DNA of 64,000 nucleotides from Firmicutes bacterium UBA911 (GCA_002294005.1 DBEH01000005.1:4650-68649); one strand, 5' to 3'; counted from the stretch's first letter, positions 17,929-26,562 are shown. Translations and numbers: made by a program. The notes: generated by a model from the sequence alone, not told the origin.

Positions 17929-18849
17929 TTAAAGGGTTTTCAGGATCACCATGTTGGGCAGGTAGTCGACGTTAACACCAAGTTCCTCGGCGATGAAGCG
18001 CAGCGGGACCAGGACCCGGTCGTTCGCGATAGCGGGCGCGACTTCCAGCAGGGACTCGTGGACCACACCATCGAAGATCACATCGGTGCTGCCCACTTGA
18101 AGGATAACTTCCCTGCCGTCCAACTCAAAAGTGACCTGCTGGTTTTCCGCATCCCAGGCAAACGTGCCGCCCAGAGTCTCGCCCAGTTTCCGGAGCGGTA
18201 CCATCGTCCGTCCCTTGAGAACCGCTGGAGGCACGTCGAAGTTCACTTCCCCGCCGTTCATGAACACCCGGAACGCCTTATCGCCCTTCGCCTTGAGCAG
18301 GCGATGCAGATGGGTGTAACCGTTCAGATCCCCGGGAGCATAACGGAGGGCTTTCCGGAAGAAAAACTCGGCGCGTTCGTACTCCCGGAGCTGTTCCAGG
18401 AGTTCGGCTGTATCCTGAATCAACGCACTCCGGGCAGCGTCATCGAGATCAGGGTCTTTGAGTTCCTCCAACACATCCAGCAGATCATTGATTAAGTCAA
18501 TGAACTCCTGCCGGGCCACCGGGTCCGAGTCGATCTTCTTCAACTGTCCCGGAGGCAGTTTAGCCATTATCTCCAGCTCATCGAGCAGGCCTTGCCCACC
18601 GCGGGCGGCGATTAAATCAGCCAGCACCTGCCGGGCCTCCTCGCTCGCCCCGTTCCGGACCACGTTCTGATACGCATTCAAGAGCCCCCCGAGGCTCGGG
18701 TGGCCGTCAAGCTTCTTCGCGAGCCCGGGAGGTGTCCGGGGGGGACCCCCCGCGTTGTTATTGTCCTCGCCGGCAAAGGCCGGCCCGCCAAAGCATCCGA
18801 TTGCGAACAGGCAGGCCGTGAGTACCGCCAGTAGTCTTTTTAGTTTCAC
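17929..18849 (-). CDS. Exported protein with copper-amine-oxidase N-terminal-like (stalk) domain
   Basis: The 306-residue protein has a signal peptide (KLKRLLAVLTACLFAIG to PAFAGE). A helical region (about 40-190) has TPR-like character around ERAEFFFRKALRYAPGDL. A C-terminal repeat of the copper amine oxidase N-terminal family runs from GRTMVPLRKLGETLGG to RVLVPLRFIAEELGV; these domains occur in cell-surface proteins of Firmicutes and do not bind copper. The GTG at 18849 follows AAGGAGG. It lies 48 bp after rsgI on the same strand, so SigI/RsgI may control it, though this is only positional. Confidence 0.72.
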   Translation of the reverse strand: MKLKRLLAVLTACLFAIGCFGGPAFAGEDNNNAGGPPRTPPGLAKKLDGHPSLGGLLNAYQNVVRNGASEEARQVLADLIAARGGQGLLDELEIMAKLPPGQLKKIDSDPVARQEFIDLINDLLDVLEELKDPDLDDAARSALIQDTAELLEQLREYERAEFFFRKALRYAPGDLNGYTHLHRLLKAKGDKAFRVFMNGGEVNFDVPPAVLKGRTMVPLRKLGETLGGTFAWDAENQQVTFELDGREVILQVGSTDVIFDGVVHESLLEVAPAIANDRVLVPLRFIAEELGVNVDYLPNMVILKTL

Positions 18850-18897
18850 TTTCTTGCTTACCTCCTTACAATTCACTCTCAACGAGAAATCAGCAAG

Positions 18898-20097
18898 CTA
18901 TTGTCCTGTATCTTGTGTGCCACCACCCCTTTCCTTATCAACACGGATCGTTCTTGTCTGTGCCCTGTCACTTTTATCCGTTTTGCTTCCCGGAAAACCC
19001 TCCCGGAAAGACGGTCCTTTCCCCCCTGGCTTGGTCTGCAGTTCCGGCGGCGTTCCGACTTCTTCTTCCGCGACGGCGTTCGCAGGCGCGGGATCGTCTT
19101 GATCCTCGCCCGTTGAGCTCTGGGGCGGATCTGCCGGTACCGCCGGCACGCCGTGTTTCCCGCCCGGTTGTGCGGACGGCTTGCCGGGGAAGGCCTTTGG
19201 GTCTTCAACCCGCCGGCCGTGACCGGGCGGAGTCTCCGGCGCCTGTGAACCAGGATCGACGGGCGTCTCTTCCCCGGACCTCCCCACCCGTCCCTGCATG
19301 GTGGCCAGGGCGGCCACGGCCATCCCGAAGTCCCGGCCTTCCAGGTTCAGGGCCTCCCGCAGCTTCCCGGCCCGCACGGTGTCCGTATCCAATGCAACCC
19401 CTCCTTCGAGGGCCTTTTGCCAAATCACGTAATGTGCCGGGGATAGGGCCGCATGCCGGGCCCGCTCCCGGGACTCGATGGAACAGTTGAGGATGTAGAC
19501 TCCGGTCTGGCCGCCGGCGTCGTCCAGTTTGGCCTGGATAACGGCAAACAGTTCGGCCTGCAAAGCAGACCGGCCTTCCTCACCGCTAAAGGTGGTGGTT
19601 ACGACCAGGTGCCTGACCTCCGGTCCCCGGCCCAGGTAACCGTGCTCCTGGCAGGCCCGGACCACGGCCGCCACGGCCTCGGCCGCCGGGAGCCCGACGA
19701 GGTCGAGTTTCTGCACCAGACCGACACCGTCCGCGTTGAGGGCTTCCACCCCGATCACCGTCAGAGAACGGTCAAGGGCCAGCTCGATCCCGGGATTGAC
19801 CTCCACCCCGACGTATGCGTAAACCGCCGGTCCGGGGGTGAAACGGGGCATGGCCAAAAATGCCGCCAGGAACAGGACCATAAAGGAAGCAGCGAGGGCC
19901 AGCAACCGGATCGGTCGGCGGTATTCCACCAGATCCTCCATGGTGAACCGGACCTCCTGCCCGGTTTGAATCCCGGGCCGTTTCCTGATTTCCACAAACT
20001 CAAAGTCCGCGGTCAAAATTACCGCCGAGCGGGATTTCACCCGGCAGACCACTCCCCTACCGGCCACTTTCAGCACCACCTTCCGCGCCTCGGACAT
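18898..20097 (-). CDS. rsgI: RsgI-type membrane anti-sigma factor
   Basis: The 399-residue protein starts MSEARKVVLKVAGRGVVC and has the RsgI N-terminal domain (residues 1-55) that holds SigI. One membrane helix (about 63-83, RLLALAASFMVLFLAAFLAM) follows, then the conserved extracytoplasmic domain (YAYVGVEVNPGIELALDR). A long low-complexity tail rich in Pro, Gly, Glu and Lys completes it. No carbohydrate-binding module is present, unlike cellulolytic clostridia, so the external signal is unknown. It overlaps sigI by 41 bp and is translated with it. RsgI proteins are cleaved to release SigI under heat or envelope signals. Confidence 0.85.
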   Translation of the reverse strand: MSEARKVVLKVAGRGVVCRVKSRSAVILTADFEFVEIRKRPGIQTGQEVRFTMEDLVEYRRPIRLLALAASFMVLFLAAFLAMPRFTPGPAVYAYVGVEVNPGIELALDRSLTVIGVEALNADGVGLVQKLDLVGLPAAEAVAAVVRACQEHGYLGRGPEVRHLVVTTTFSGEEGRSALQAELFAVIQAKLDDAGGQTGVYILNCSIESRERARHAALSPAHYVIWQKALEGGVALDTDTVRAGKLREALNLEGRDFGMAVAALATMQGRVGRSGEETPVDPGSQAPETPPGHGRRVEDPKAFPGKPSAQPGGKHGVPAVPADPPQSSTGEDQDDPAPANAVAEEEVGTPPELQTKPGGKGPSFREGFPGSKTDKSDRAQTRTIRVDKERGGGTQDTGQ

Positions 20098-20767
20098 ACT
20101 CCCGCAGGAGGGGAAAGTCCCCACCCAAGACCACGTACACTCCTATAATGTATCTTCGGTGCCGTTGGATCGTTTTGGGGTTAAGGACCAGCTGCCGGAG
20201 CAAAAGAGTGAAGGGCAGTTTTTTCTTCCGCTCGAGGCTGGCCCGGAGCTCTGGATCTTCCAGGACGCGGCGGGCGATGCCGATCGCCATTCGCCGTGAA
20301 TCCCGGTGCCTGGGCGTCTCCCGGACCAGGTCCTCCAGCGTGATCCCGAACTCGCCCAGTCGCGTGGCGAATCGCTCAATCTCCTCGCGGACGTCGTCCT
20401 CCGGAAGGGTGAAATCAGATTCCACCGTCTCTTCGGGCGGCTCGGCCTGGGGTAACTCGGGGAAGAAACGGCGGGAAGCCCGGTAATGATCGACCAGGCG
20501 CCGGTTGATCACCTGCCGGGCAAAACCGTGAAAAGAGGCACCCCTGCCGGCGTCATACCCGTCAACCGCTTCGTTGAACGCCAGGAGCGCTATGCTGTAC
20601 TCGTCCATATCCCTGATCCCGCCCCGGCGCGGGACGACTCTGGCCACACAACCGACAATGAAGGACTCGCTGGCGGCAATCAATTCCTCACGCGCATTCC
20701 GGTCACCTTTCTGTGCCCGTTTCAACAGGGCGGCTGCATCTTCTTCAGCTTCCCTCCGGCGCGGCAT
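20057..20767 (-). CDS. sigI: RNA polymerase sigma factor SigI
   Basis: The 236-residue sigma-70 family member lacks region 3 and shows the SigI-specific pattern: a region 2 helix with RDMDEYSIALLAFNEAVDGYD, the GASFHGFARQVINRRLVDHYR core, and the C-terminal SigI domain with LPFTLLLRQLVLNPKTIQRHRR. It directs heat-shock and cell-envelope genes in Bacillus and cellulosome genes in clostridia. The gene precedes and overlaps rsgI, the usual arrangement. A perfect ATTCGTACGAAT palindrome lies 32 bp upstream of the start and may be a regulatory site. Confidence 0.88.
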   Translation of the reverse strand: MPRRREAEEDAAALLKRAQKGDRNAREELIAASESFIVGCVARVVPRRGGIRDMDEYSIALLAFNEAVDGYDAGRGASFHGFARQVINRRLVDHYRASRRFFPELPQAEPPEETVESDFTLPEDDVREEIERFATRLGEFGITLEDLVRETPRHRDSRRMAIGIARRVLEDPELRASLERKKKLPFTLLLRQLVLNPKTIQRHRRYIIGVYVVLGGDFPLLREYVRGAEGGAESGR

Positions 20768-20798
20768 CCAACCGCCCCCTCACCCCGAAGATTCCATG

Positions 20799-20810
20799 AT
20801 TCGTACGAAT
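20799..20810. promoter_or_regulatory. ATTCGTACGAAT palindrome upstream of sigI
   Basis: This is a perfect 12-bp dyad in the divergent region between sigI and the ferredoxin ORF. No known operator matches it exactly. Confidence 0.35.
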
Positions 20811-20898
20811 ACACTCTGGAACTATTATCGGTGCGCTTCGCATCTCGATCAAGGTTTTCGGCCGAACGGCGCGGGACGTGACGAACGCCACACCGGCC

Positions 20899-20914
20899 TG
20901 TGACCGGCATCACA
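20899..20914. promoter_or_regulatory. CRP/FNR-family site
   Basis: TGTGA (20899-20903), a 6-base spacer, and TCACA (20910-20914) form a perfect CRP-type dyad. Its centre is 41.5 bp before the start predicted from the -10 TATGAT at 20936-20941, the standard position for a class II activator. No -35 box is present, which fits an activator-dependent promoter. Confidence 0.6.
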
Positions 20915-20935
20915 GCGGGCAACCCCTTTCTGGGG

Positions 20936-20941
20936 TATGAT
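20936..20941 (+). promoter_or_regulatory. -10 element of the ferredoxin ORF promoter
   Basis: TATGAT lies about 36 bp before the GTG of the ferredoxin-like ORF, with transcription expected near 20948. The -35 region is replaced by the CRP/FNR-type site. Confidence 0.5.
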
Positions 20942-20976
20942 GTCTAACAAAAGAATCTGGAGAGGAGGACCATCCC

Positions 20977-21174
20977 GTGACGCAGAGAATCAGGCGCCAG
21001 GTCATCAGCATCGACGAGGAAAAGTGCACCGGCTGCGGCCTGTGTGTCCCCGGCTGCCCCGAAGCGCCTGGCAGGACACCGGCGGGAAGATTCCCCTGCG
21101 TTCCCTGGTGGTCGGAACCCGGGGCGGCAGTATCCGCGAGACCATCTGCCAAGGCTAAAGCGCAAAAATGGTAA
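20977..21174 (+). pseudogene. Truncated or frameshifted 4Fe-4S ferredoxin
   Basis: The frame has an excellent GAGAGGAGG and a GTG start and reads DEEKCTGCGLCVPGCPEA, a full 4Fe-4S motif. After residue 31 it turns into Pro/Ala/Arg-rich sequence without the second cluster expected of a 2[4Fe-4S] ferredoxin. A neighbouring frame continues with WQDTGGKIPLRSLVVGTRGG up to 21158, which looks more protein-like, so a frameshift or internal deletion near 21062-21075 is likely. The promoter and CRP/FNR-type site upstream are intact. It could be a small single-cluster ferredoxin or a decayed gene. Confidence 0.5.
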
Positions 21175-21186
21175 GGCTAAAGCGTA

Positions 21187-21226
21187 AAACAACAGCCGGA
21201 CGCCGTACAGGAAGGCGCCCGGCTTT
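21187..21226. terminator. Bidirectional terminator between convergent ferredoxin genes
   Basis: GCCGGACGCC (21195-21204) pairs with GGCGCCCGGC (21214-21223) with one mismatch. The minus-strand product is followed by TGTTGTTTT and the plus-strand product by TTTCGG. Confidence 0.65.
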
Positions 21227-21229
21227 CGG

Positions 21230-21421
21230 TTATGCATCCACCAGTTCGATCGACCCGGTGGGACACATGTCCACGCACGCTTCGCATTCCAGGCAGGCTT
21301 CCGGATGCACCACCGCGGAAACGCCGGTTACCTCAAAGACTTTGGGCTCCGCCGGGCAAACGGCGGCGCAGGTGCCGCAGGCGATACAGGTCAGCTCGTT
21401 GACGACCGGATACAAGCGCAC
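21230..21421 (-). CDS. 2[4Fe-4S] ferredoxin
   Basis: The 63-residue protein has two classical clusters, CIACGTCAAVCP and CLECEACVDMCP, and is a small electron carrier. The GTG at 21421 (VRLYPVVNELTC) was chosen because GAGGGGG lies upstream and ferredoxins of this type start just before the first cluster; an upstream in-frame extension to 21487 is not protein-like. It converges on the CRP/FNR-controlled ferredoxin remnant. Its redox partner is not evident. Confidence 0.85.
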   Translation of the reverse strand: MRLYPVVNELTCIACGTCAAVCPAEPKVFEVTGVSAVVHPEACLECEACVDMCPTGSIELVDA

Positions 21422-21732
21422 CGGCCAACCCCCTCTCCCGTGCCGAACTTCCTGATCGATTCTGTTTTGACCGGGAAAGGTTGTCAAATCCGCATATCCA
21501 AAGATCGGCGGAATACCCGCTGCCGTACAATAATAGACTTTTTAAAAGACAAACGGGAGGGTGAGGGAGTGCTGCGCAAACGTTGGCTTTTGCGCCGCTG
21601 CGCCCACTGCGGCGACGGTTGCCTGCCTCCGTCCCGGGCAAGACGTTAAACTGCCCGCCATCCTTTTTCCCGCTCGATTTTGACCGCGTTCACGCCTGAT
21701 GGAAGAAGGCCTGATTGGCCGCCGCCGGCTTT
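21422..21732. other. 311-bp gap with a possible 26-residue Cys peptide
   Basis: The only candidate is a plus-strand ORF at 21570-21650 that follows GGGAGGGTGAGGGA and starts with GTG. It encodes 26 residues with RRCAHCGDGC, which could be a metal- or cluster-binding peptide or chance. Nothing else is recognisable. Confidence 0.3.
21570..21650 (+). CDS. Possible 26-residue cysteine-rich peptide
   Basis: The ORF starts GTG CTG CGC after a very purine-rich GGGAGGGTGAGGGA and encodes a basic peptide with Cys in a C-x2-C-x3-C arrangement (RRCAHCGDGC). It is too short for homology by eye. Other than the ribosome binding site and the cysteine pattern, nothing supports it. It lies divergent from the 63-residue ferredoxin gene. 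Confidence 0.25.
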
Positions 21733-22903
21733 TTACCCCCGGAGTTCCCAGAGGGTCACCTGCAGTTGCCGTACGGTGCCGCCGGCCTCGATCCGGACCG
21801 GGTGGGGAAGCTGATTGCGGAACTTAAAGTCGGCGGCGCCGTAGGAAACGGCGGCGTCCCGCCCCACGGGCACGTATCCCACCGGCTTGGTGTGGGCGTG
21901 GCGTTCGATGACGGTCAGGCCGGCATTCAGCACGGCGCCGTACAGCACCGTGGAGGTCCGACACACCCCCCCCGCCCCGCGCCGGCACGTGCCGGTCGCC
22001 GCTGATGGCGAAGCCGATCACGAAACCGCGTTCGGCCGACCAGGGCCCGACCGTCTGGTTATAGGAGAACACCTGCCCGGGCGCGATGGTGATTCCGTTC
22101 AGGTAGGCGGCGGCCTGCACCGCGTTGAGCATATTATTGTAGTTTTCACCGCCCGGATTGAAGTTCACCAGGCAGGAACCGATCCGGCGTTCAAGCGGCA
22201 GGGTGACCGAATCAAGCCCCGACGCCAGGGCCTCCCGCAAAATGGCGACGGCGCCGGGCGCCATGGTGAGTCCGGACAGTCCGCCCGGGTCCAGTTCCGC
22301 CTCCATCAATGAGATCAACCCTTCCAGCACCCGGTCCGCTCCGCCCGCGGGCAAAAGCCAGGTGCGGCCCGGCACCGGACTCTCGGGATTCAACTCCTCG
22401 GGCACCACCTCGGGCGCTACCTCGACGCCAACTTCCGGCATCCGGCCATGAGGTGCAACCGTCGGACCGGGAGCCGAGGGCGCCGGCGGGCTGTCCGTCA
22501 CTGCCGCCTCTGCTGAAGAATCCAACAACCCGATGAACCAGGGCTTTTCCCCCTGCTCCCCGACCATGACCCGGATAAAAGCCGCGGACCTGAAAGCCGG
22601 CGGCGGGGGACTCAGGAAACCAGCCAGCAGGGTGTCGGGCACGAAGGTCATCCCGCCCACCAACCGCGCCGGCACCTCCAGGAGTTCCTCCCGGCCGTCC
22701 ACCGCGGCGGTGTCCCGGCCGGGAACCACCCGCAGCACCCGCCCGCTGCAGTAAGCCGTAGCCCCTTCACCGTCCCAGCCCACCGTCGTCCCCCGGTGCT
22801 CAAGGGCGGGGCGGAGCGGCACCATCACCGCCGCCCCGGCCGGTCCGGCTCCCGCCACGGACAGGATGATGAACGCCAGAACCGTTGCCGGAAACCACTT
22901 CAT
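21733..22903 (-). pseudogene. VanW-domain exported protein, frameshifted at a G8 tract
   Basis: The gene encodes a signal peptide (MKWFPATVLAFIILSVAG), a copper-amine-oxidase-like stalk domain (to about residue 90), and a Pro-rich linker. The VanW domain follows (SCLVNFNPGGENYNNMLN, NGITIAPGQVFSYN, GFVIGFAISGDRHVPARG). At a run of eight G (minus strand; 21973-21966) the frame is lost. The rest of VanW (VCRTSTVLYGAVLNAGL, ERHAHTKPVGYVP) continues in another frame to 21733. One base change in the tract would restore a protein of about 390 residues. This may be a sequencing error, a true pseudogene, or a phase-variable gene. VanW function is unclear; it occurs in cell-wall contexts. Confidence 0.75.
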
Positions 22904-23170
22904 GTCCGAAGACCTCCGTACCGCTGATCAACTGATGGCCCTAAGATATATGGATATGTGGGTGGACTGTAATTAGAACCAATAATGGTATTTATTGTAA
23001 TGTGGGCGGCGTCTAGGGAGGGAGCACCTTGCCTGAACTGCACCACCCGGCTGGGAGGGCGTTCTTCGTCCCGCAAAAATGTCCGGGTCGTCATTGAAAG
23101 TGCGGTAGATTCTTGCGGAAAAGAGAAAACTAACTACACTTCGCAAGACTTAACCCCCGGAGGCCGGAAG

Positions 23171-25747
23171 ATGACCGAAGAGCAGACGGCTGTGCCCAAA
23201 GAAATCGACAAGCTGGTGTCCGCGGCCCGGAACGCGCTGGAGCAGCTTCGCGCCCTGAACCAGGAGCGGGTGGACGATATCGTCCGGTCCGCCGCCCTGG
23301 CCGGATTGGCGCGGCACATGGAACTCGCCCGGATGGCCGTTGAGGAAACCGGCCGCGGGGTGTACGAGGACAAAATCCTAAAAAACCTCTACGCCGTGGA
23401 GTACGTCTACAACAGTATCCGGGACCGCAAAACGGCCGGGATGATCTACGAGGACCCGGAAACCGGCTACCGGGAAATCGCCGAGCCGGCCGGGGTAATC
23501 GCAGCCCTGATTCCGCTGACCAACCCCACTTCGACCACCCTGTTCAAGGGGCTGATCGCCCTGAAAACCAGAAACCCGGTAGTGTTCAGCTTCCATCCCG
23601 GAGCCAAGCGTTCCAGCGCCGCCGCCGCCAAGGCCCTGCTGGAGGGTGCCGTGGCCGCGGGCGCCCCGGCGGAATGCCTGGTCTGGATCGAAGACCCGAC
23701 GGTGGAGGCGGCCCGGACGTTGATGCACCACCCCGGGGTGAACTTGATCCTGGCCACCGGGGGAACCGCCATGGTGCGCGCCGCGCACAGCGCGGGCATC
23801 CCGGCTCTCGGGGTCGGCCCCGGAAACGTGCCCTGCTACATTCACCAATCCGCCCACCTGGAGCGGGCGGTGACCGACCTGATCCTGAGCAAGACCTTCG
23901 ACCACGGCATGATCTGCGCCTCGGAACAGGCGCTGATCGTGGACCGGGCCGTGGCCGGCCGCGTCAAAGAGCTGATGGAGAACGCGGGCTGCCGGTTCCT
24001 GGGCCCCGAGGAAACCCGGCTCTTGGAGCAGGTAACCACCGCGGGGCGGACCTGCTCCCTAAACCCGCAGGTCGTGGGCAAAAGCCCGGCGGACATCGCC
24101 CGCATGGCCGGTTTCGAGGTGCCGGAAGAAACCAAGATCCTGGTGGCCGTGCAGGAGGGGGTCGGTCCCGACCACCCGCTCTCGCGGGAAAAACTCAGCC
24201 CGGTGCTGGCCCTCTACGAGGTGGATGATGCCGAGACCGCTATCGAGCGGGCCGCGGAAGTGGTGAAGTACGAAGGTCTGGGGCATACGGCGGTCATTCA
24301 CGCCGCGGACCGGGAGGTGATTGAGAGCTATTCGCGCCGGGTGCCCGCCGGCCGGATCGTCCTGAACTCCCCGGCCAGCCAGGGCGCCCTGGGCGACCTG
24401 TACAACATATTAACCCCGTCGCTCACCCTGGGCTGCGGCTATATCGGTCACAACTCCACCACCGACAACGTCAGCGCCGTCCACCTGGTGGACATCAAGC
24501 GGGTCGCGCCGCGCCGCGCCGAAACCCAGTGGTTCCGGGTACCGCCGGAGATCTATTTCGAGCCCGGCTCGTTGAGCCACCTGAGCCAGCTTCCGGGTTT
24601 GGCCCGGGTGTTCCTGGTCACGGACGAAGTGCTGGCCGAACTGGGTTACGTGGACCGGGTGCGCCGCCACCTGGAGCGCCGGATTGAACCGGTCAAGCTC
24701 GAGGTGTTCTCCGCCGTCGAACCGAACCCTTCCCTGGAGACCGTACGGCGGGGCACCAAGCGCCTGGGCGAATTCGACCCCGACACCGTCATCGCCGTGG
24801 GCGGCGGTTCGGTCATCGACGCCGCCAAGGCCATGTGGCTTTTCCACGAGTACCCCGAGGTCCGCTTTGAGCACCTGAAGCAAAAATTCCTGGATATCCG
24901 CAAGCGCACTTACCGCTTGCCCGCGCGGCCGCGGAAAAGCCGGCTGGTGGCCGTGCCGACCACCTCCGGGAGCGGCTCCGAGGTCACCGCCTTCGCGGTG
25001 ATCACCGACCGGGACCGGGACATCAAGTACCCGTTGGCCGACTACGCCATGACCCCCGACGTGGCCATCGTGGACGTCGACCTGGCGATGGGCCAGCCTC
25101 CGGGACTGACCGCCGACGCCGGCATGGACGTTTTGGGCCACGCCCTGGAAGCCTGCGTCTCGGTGCGGGCGTCCGACTTCACCGACCCGCCGGCCGTCAA
25201 GGCCATTGAGTCGGTGTTCCGGTACCTGACCCGGGCTTACCGTAACCCCGGCGACCGCGAGGCCCGGGAGAAAATGCACACCGCCGCCACCCTGGCCGGC
25301 ATCGCTTTCACCAACGCCTTTCTGGGCGTGAATCACAGCCTGGCGCACAAGCTCGGCAATGAGTTCCACATTCCGCACGGGCGCGCCGTCGCCGTGCTCA
25401 TGCCTCACGTGATCGAATACAACGCCCAAACGCCCTCCAAGTACGCTCCCTATCCGAACTACGGGCACTACCGGGCCGCGGAGCGCTACCAGGAAATCGC
25501 CCGGCACCTGGGGCTCCCGGCGTCAACCGCCGAAGAAGGGTCGGCGGCTTTGGCGGGGGCCGTGCGGCGCCTGACTGCGGAACTCGACCTGCCGCTGACC
25601 ATCGCCGCCTGCGGCGTGCCGCGGGACCGGTTCGAGGACCGGCTGGCGCTGCTGGCCGAAATGGCCTACGAAGACCAGACCACGGTGACCAATCCCCGCC
25701 AACCCCTGGTGTCCGAACTGGTTGCCCTCTACCGCCGCGCCTATTGA
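23171..25747 (+). CDS. adhE: Bifunctional acetaldehyde-CoA/alcohol dehydrogenase
   Basis: The 858-residue protein reduces acetyl-CoA to ethanol in two steps, or runs in reverse. The N-terminal CoA-acylating aldehyde dehydrogenase (1-430) has the catalytic Cys in HGMICASEQ and the motif LATGGTAMV. The C-terminal iron-dependent alcohol dehydrogenase (450-858) has AVGGGSVIDAAKAMW, PTTSGSGSEVTAFAV, and the metal-binding His residues in MDVLGHALEA and VNHSLAHKLGNEFHIPHG. The ATG at 23171 has GGAGG 7 nt upstream. It is a single-gene unit on the plus strand. The 267-bp upstream region has AT-rich stretches but no convincing promoter or Rex site. A terminator follows. Confidence 0.95.
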   Translation: MTEEQTAVPKEIDKLVSAARNALEQLRALNQERVDDIVRSAALAGLARHMELARMAVEETGRGVYEDKILKNLYAVEYVYNSIRDRKTAGMIYEDPETGYREIAEPAGVIAALIPLTNPTSTTLFKGLIALKTRNPVVFSFHPGAKRSSAAAAKALLEGAVAAGAPAECLVWIEDPTVEAARTLMHHPGVNLILATGGTAMVRAAHSAGIPALGVGPGNVPCYIHQSAHLERAVTDLILSKTFDHGMICASEQALIVDRAVAGRVKELMENAGCRFLGPEETRLLEQVTTAGRTCSLNPQVVGKSPADIARMAGFEVPEETKILVAVQEGVGPDHPLSREKLSPVLALYEVDDAETAIERAAEVVKYEGLGHTAVIHAADREVIESYSRRVPAGRIVLNSPASQGALGDLYNILTPSLTLGCGYIGHNSTTDNVSAVHLVDIKRVAPRRAETQWFRVPPEIYFEPGSLSHLSQLPGLARVFLVTDEVLAELGYVDRVRRHLERRIEPVKLEVFSAVEPNPSLETVRRGTKRLGEFDPDTVIAVGGGSVIDAAKAMWLFHEYPEVRFEHLKQKFLDIRKRTYRLPARPRKSRLVAVPTTSGSGSEVTAFAVITDRDRDIKYPLADYAMTPDVAIVDVDLAMGQPPGLTADAGMDVLGHALEACVSVRASDFTDPPAVKAIESVFRYLTRAYRNPGDREAREKMHTAATLAGIAFTNAFLGVNHSLAHKLGNEFHIPHGRAVAVLMPHVIEYNAQTPSKYAPYPNYGHYRAAERYQEIARHLGLPASTAEEGSAALAGAVRRLTAELDLPLTIAACGVPRDRFEDRLALLAEMAYEDQTTVTNPRQPLVSELVALYRRAY

Positions 25748-25783
25748 AAAACCCCACCCGCCGCTTCGGCGAATGGGGTTTTT
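25747..25783 (+). terminator. Rho-independent terminator of adhE
   Basis: AAAAACCCCA and TGGGGTTTTT pair around an inner GCC/GGC, ending in five T, directly after the adhE stop. It can also work on the minus strand. Confidence 0.85.
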
Positions 25784-25805
25784 ATCGTACCGGTATGCTC
25801 AATTC

Positions 25806-26036
25806 CTACCGGATCTGTTCCTTCTCCAGAGAGTTGGCCCAAAGCTTCCACTGTTCTTCCACCCAGGCGTCGATGAGCTCCGGGTCCAGGTCGGAAGACA
25901 CGCTGAAATTCTCACACAAGATCCGGTAATGCTTCCGCACGTGTTCTTTGATCTCGTTCCCCTGCATATCGTTGAGCGCCCGCCGCAGGCATTCCTTCAA
26001 CGCCCACTTGTGGCCCCCGTCCACACTGCCCGCCAC
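25806..26036 (-). CDS. Small protein of unknown function
   Basis: The 76-residue product is acidic and mostly helical, with many charged residues and tryptophans in the C-terminal half (DAWVEEQWKLWANSLEKEQ). The GTG at 26036 lies 9 nt after AAGGGGGG. No domain was recognised. It converges on adhE and shares its terminator. Codon choice looks like its neighbours, so it is probably a real gene. No function can be given. Confidence 0.5.
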   Translation of the reverse strand: MAGSVDGGHKWALKECLRRALNDMQGNEIKEHVRKHYRILCENFSVSSDLDPELIDAWVEEQWKLWANSLEKEQIR

Positions 26037-26103
26037 TACGGTCCACCCCCCTTGCAACGTCTAAAGCGCTGTGCTGACACGGGGCATATACAGTGGTAGT
26101 TCC

Positions 26104-26352
26104 TCAGAGGCGCTTTTTCTCCTGCTTGAACCCAAAAAAACACAGCGCACCCTTGCATTTGACCGTTTCTTCTAGACCACTGGCAGGTCTTTCGGGAGGA
26201 ACATGAGTTCTCGCCTTGGTGTGAACCGTATCCCCGGCCGCAGCCGGGGCCGGACTGCACGCGATTACCCGGTAAGCCACCGGGCGGGGCTTCTCCCAAA
26301 CCGCCGGTCCATAGAACCGGTGACAGGCCCAGCACATCGGTACGCTGCACAT
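26104..26352 (-). CDS. Possible small cysteine-containing protein
   Basis: The 82-residue frame starts MCSVPMCWACHRFYGP and contains further cysteines (VIACSP, KCKGALCFFGF). The C-x4-C-x2-CH start could bind metal or heme (CWACH is a CXXCH motif), but no signal peptide precedes it. It has no clear ribosome binding site, and the overlapping frame 26036-26362 is less protein-like. It lies upstream of the 76-residue unknown gene. It may be spurious. Confidence 0.3.
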   Translation of the reverse strand: MCSVPMCWACHRFYGPAVWEKPRPVAYRVIACSPAPAAAGDTVHTKARTHVPPERPASGLEETVKCKGALCFFGFKQEKKRL

Positions 26353-26474
26353 TGCAAGCCATGCGGGAGACTATTCGCCCCTTAGATGTTTAATCCTTCC
26401 AGTGCAGAAAATTTTAGGGGTCGAACCTCAAAAATAACAGGGATCTCATTACCAACTGAAAGTCAGGGAAAGTA

Positions 26475-26495
26475 AAAAGGGGCCTGGCCCCTTTT
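26475..26495. repeat. GGGGCCTGGCCCC palindrome, copy 2
   Basis: AAAAGGGGCC, T, GGCCCCTTTT: the same architecture as copy 1, located downstream of era in the 200-bp gap that holds no gene. Confidence 0.8.
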
Positions 26496-26536
26496 ACCCC
26501 GGGGATCAGACCTCAAAACTTCAGTCAAAAAGTGTT

Positions 26537-26555
26537 AGGGGCCTGGCCCCTTTTT
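26537..26555. repeat. GGGGCCTGGCCCC palindrome, copy 3
   Basis: A second copy 42 bp from copy 2 and 8 bp from the era stop, followed on the plus strand by TTTTT. It may act as the era terminator from the minus strand only weakly, since the T-run is on the other strand. Confidence 0.7.
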
Positions 26556-26562
26556 AACCCCG

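Noticed and set aside
22985..23170. N-terminal extension of adhE by 62 residues
   Set aside because: The extension is not protein-like for AdhE. The ATG at 23171 has GGAGG at good spacing and matches the family start.
22904..23170. Rex operator upstream of adhE
   Set aside because: No TTGTGAA-like dyad is present.
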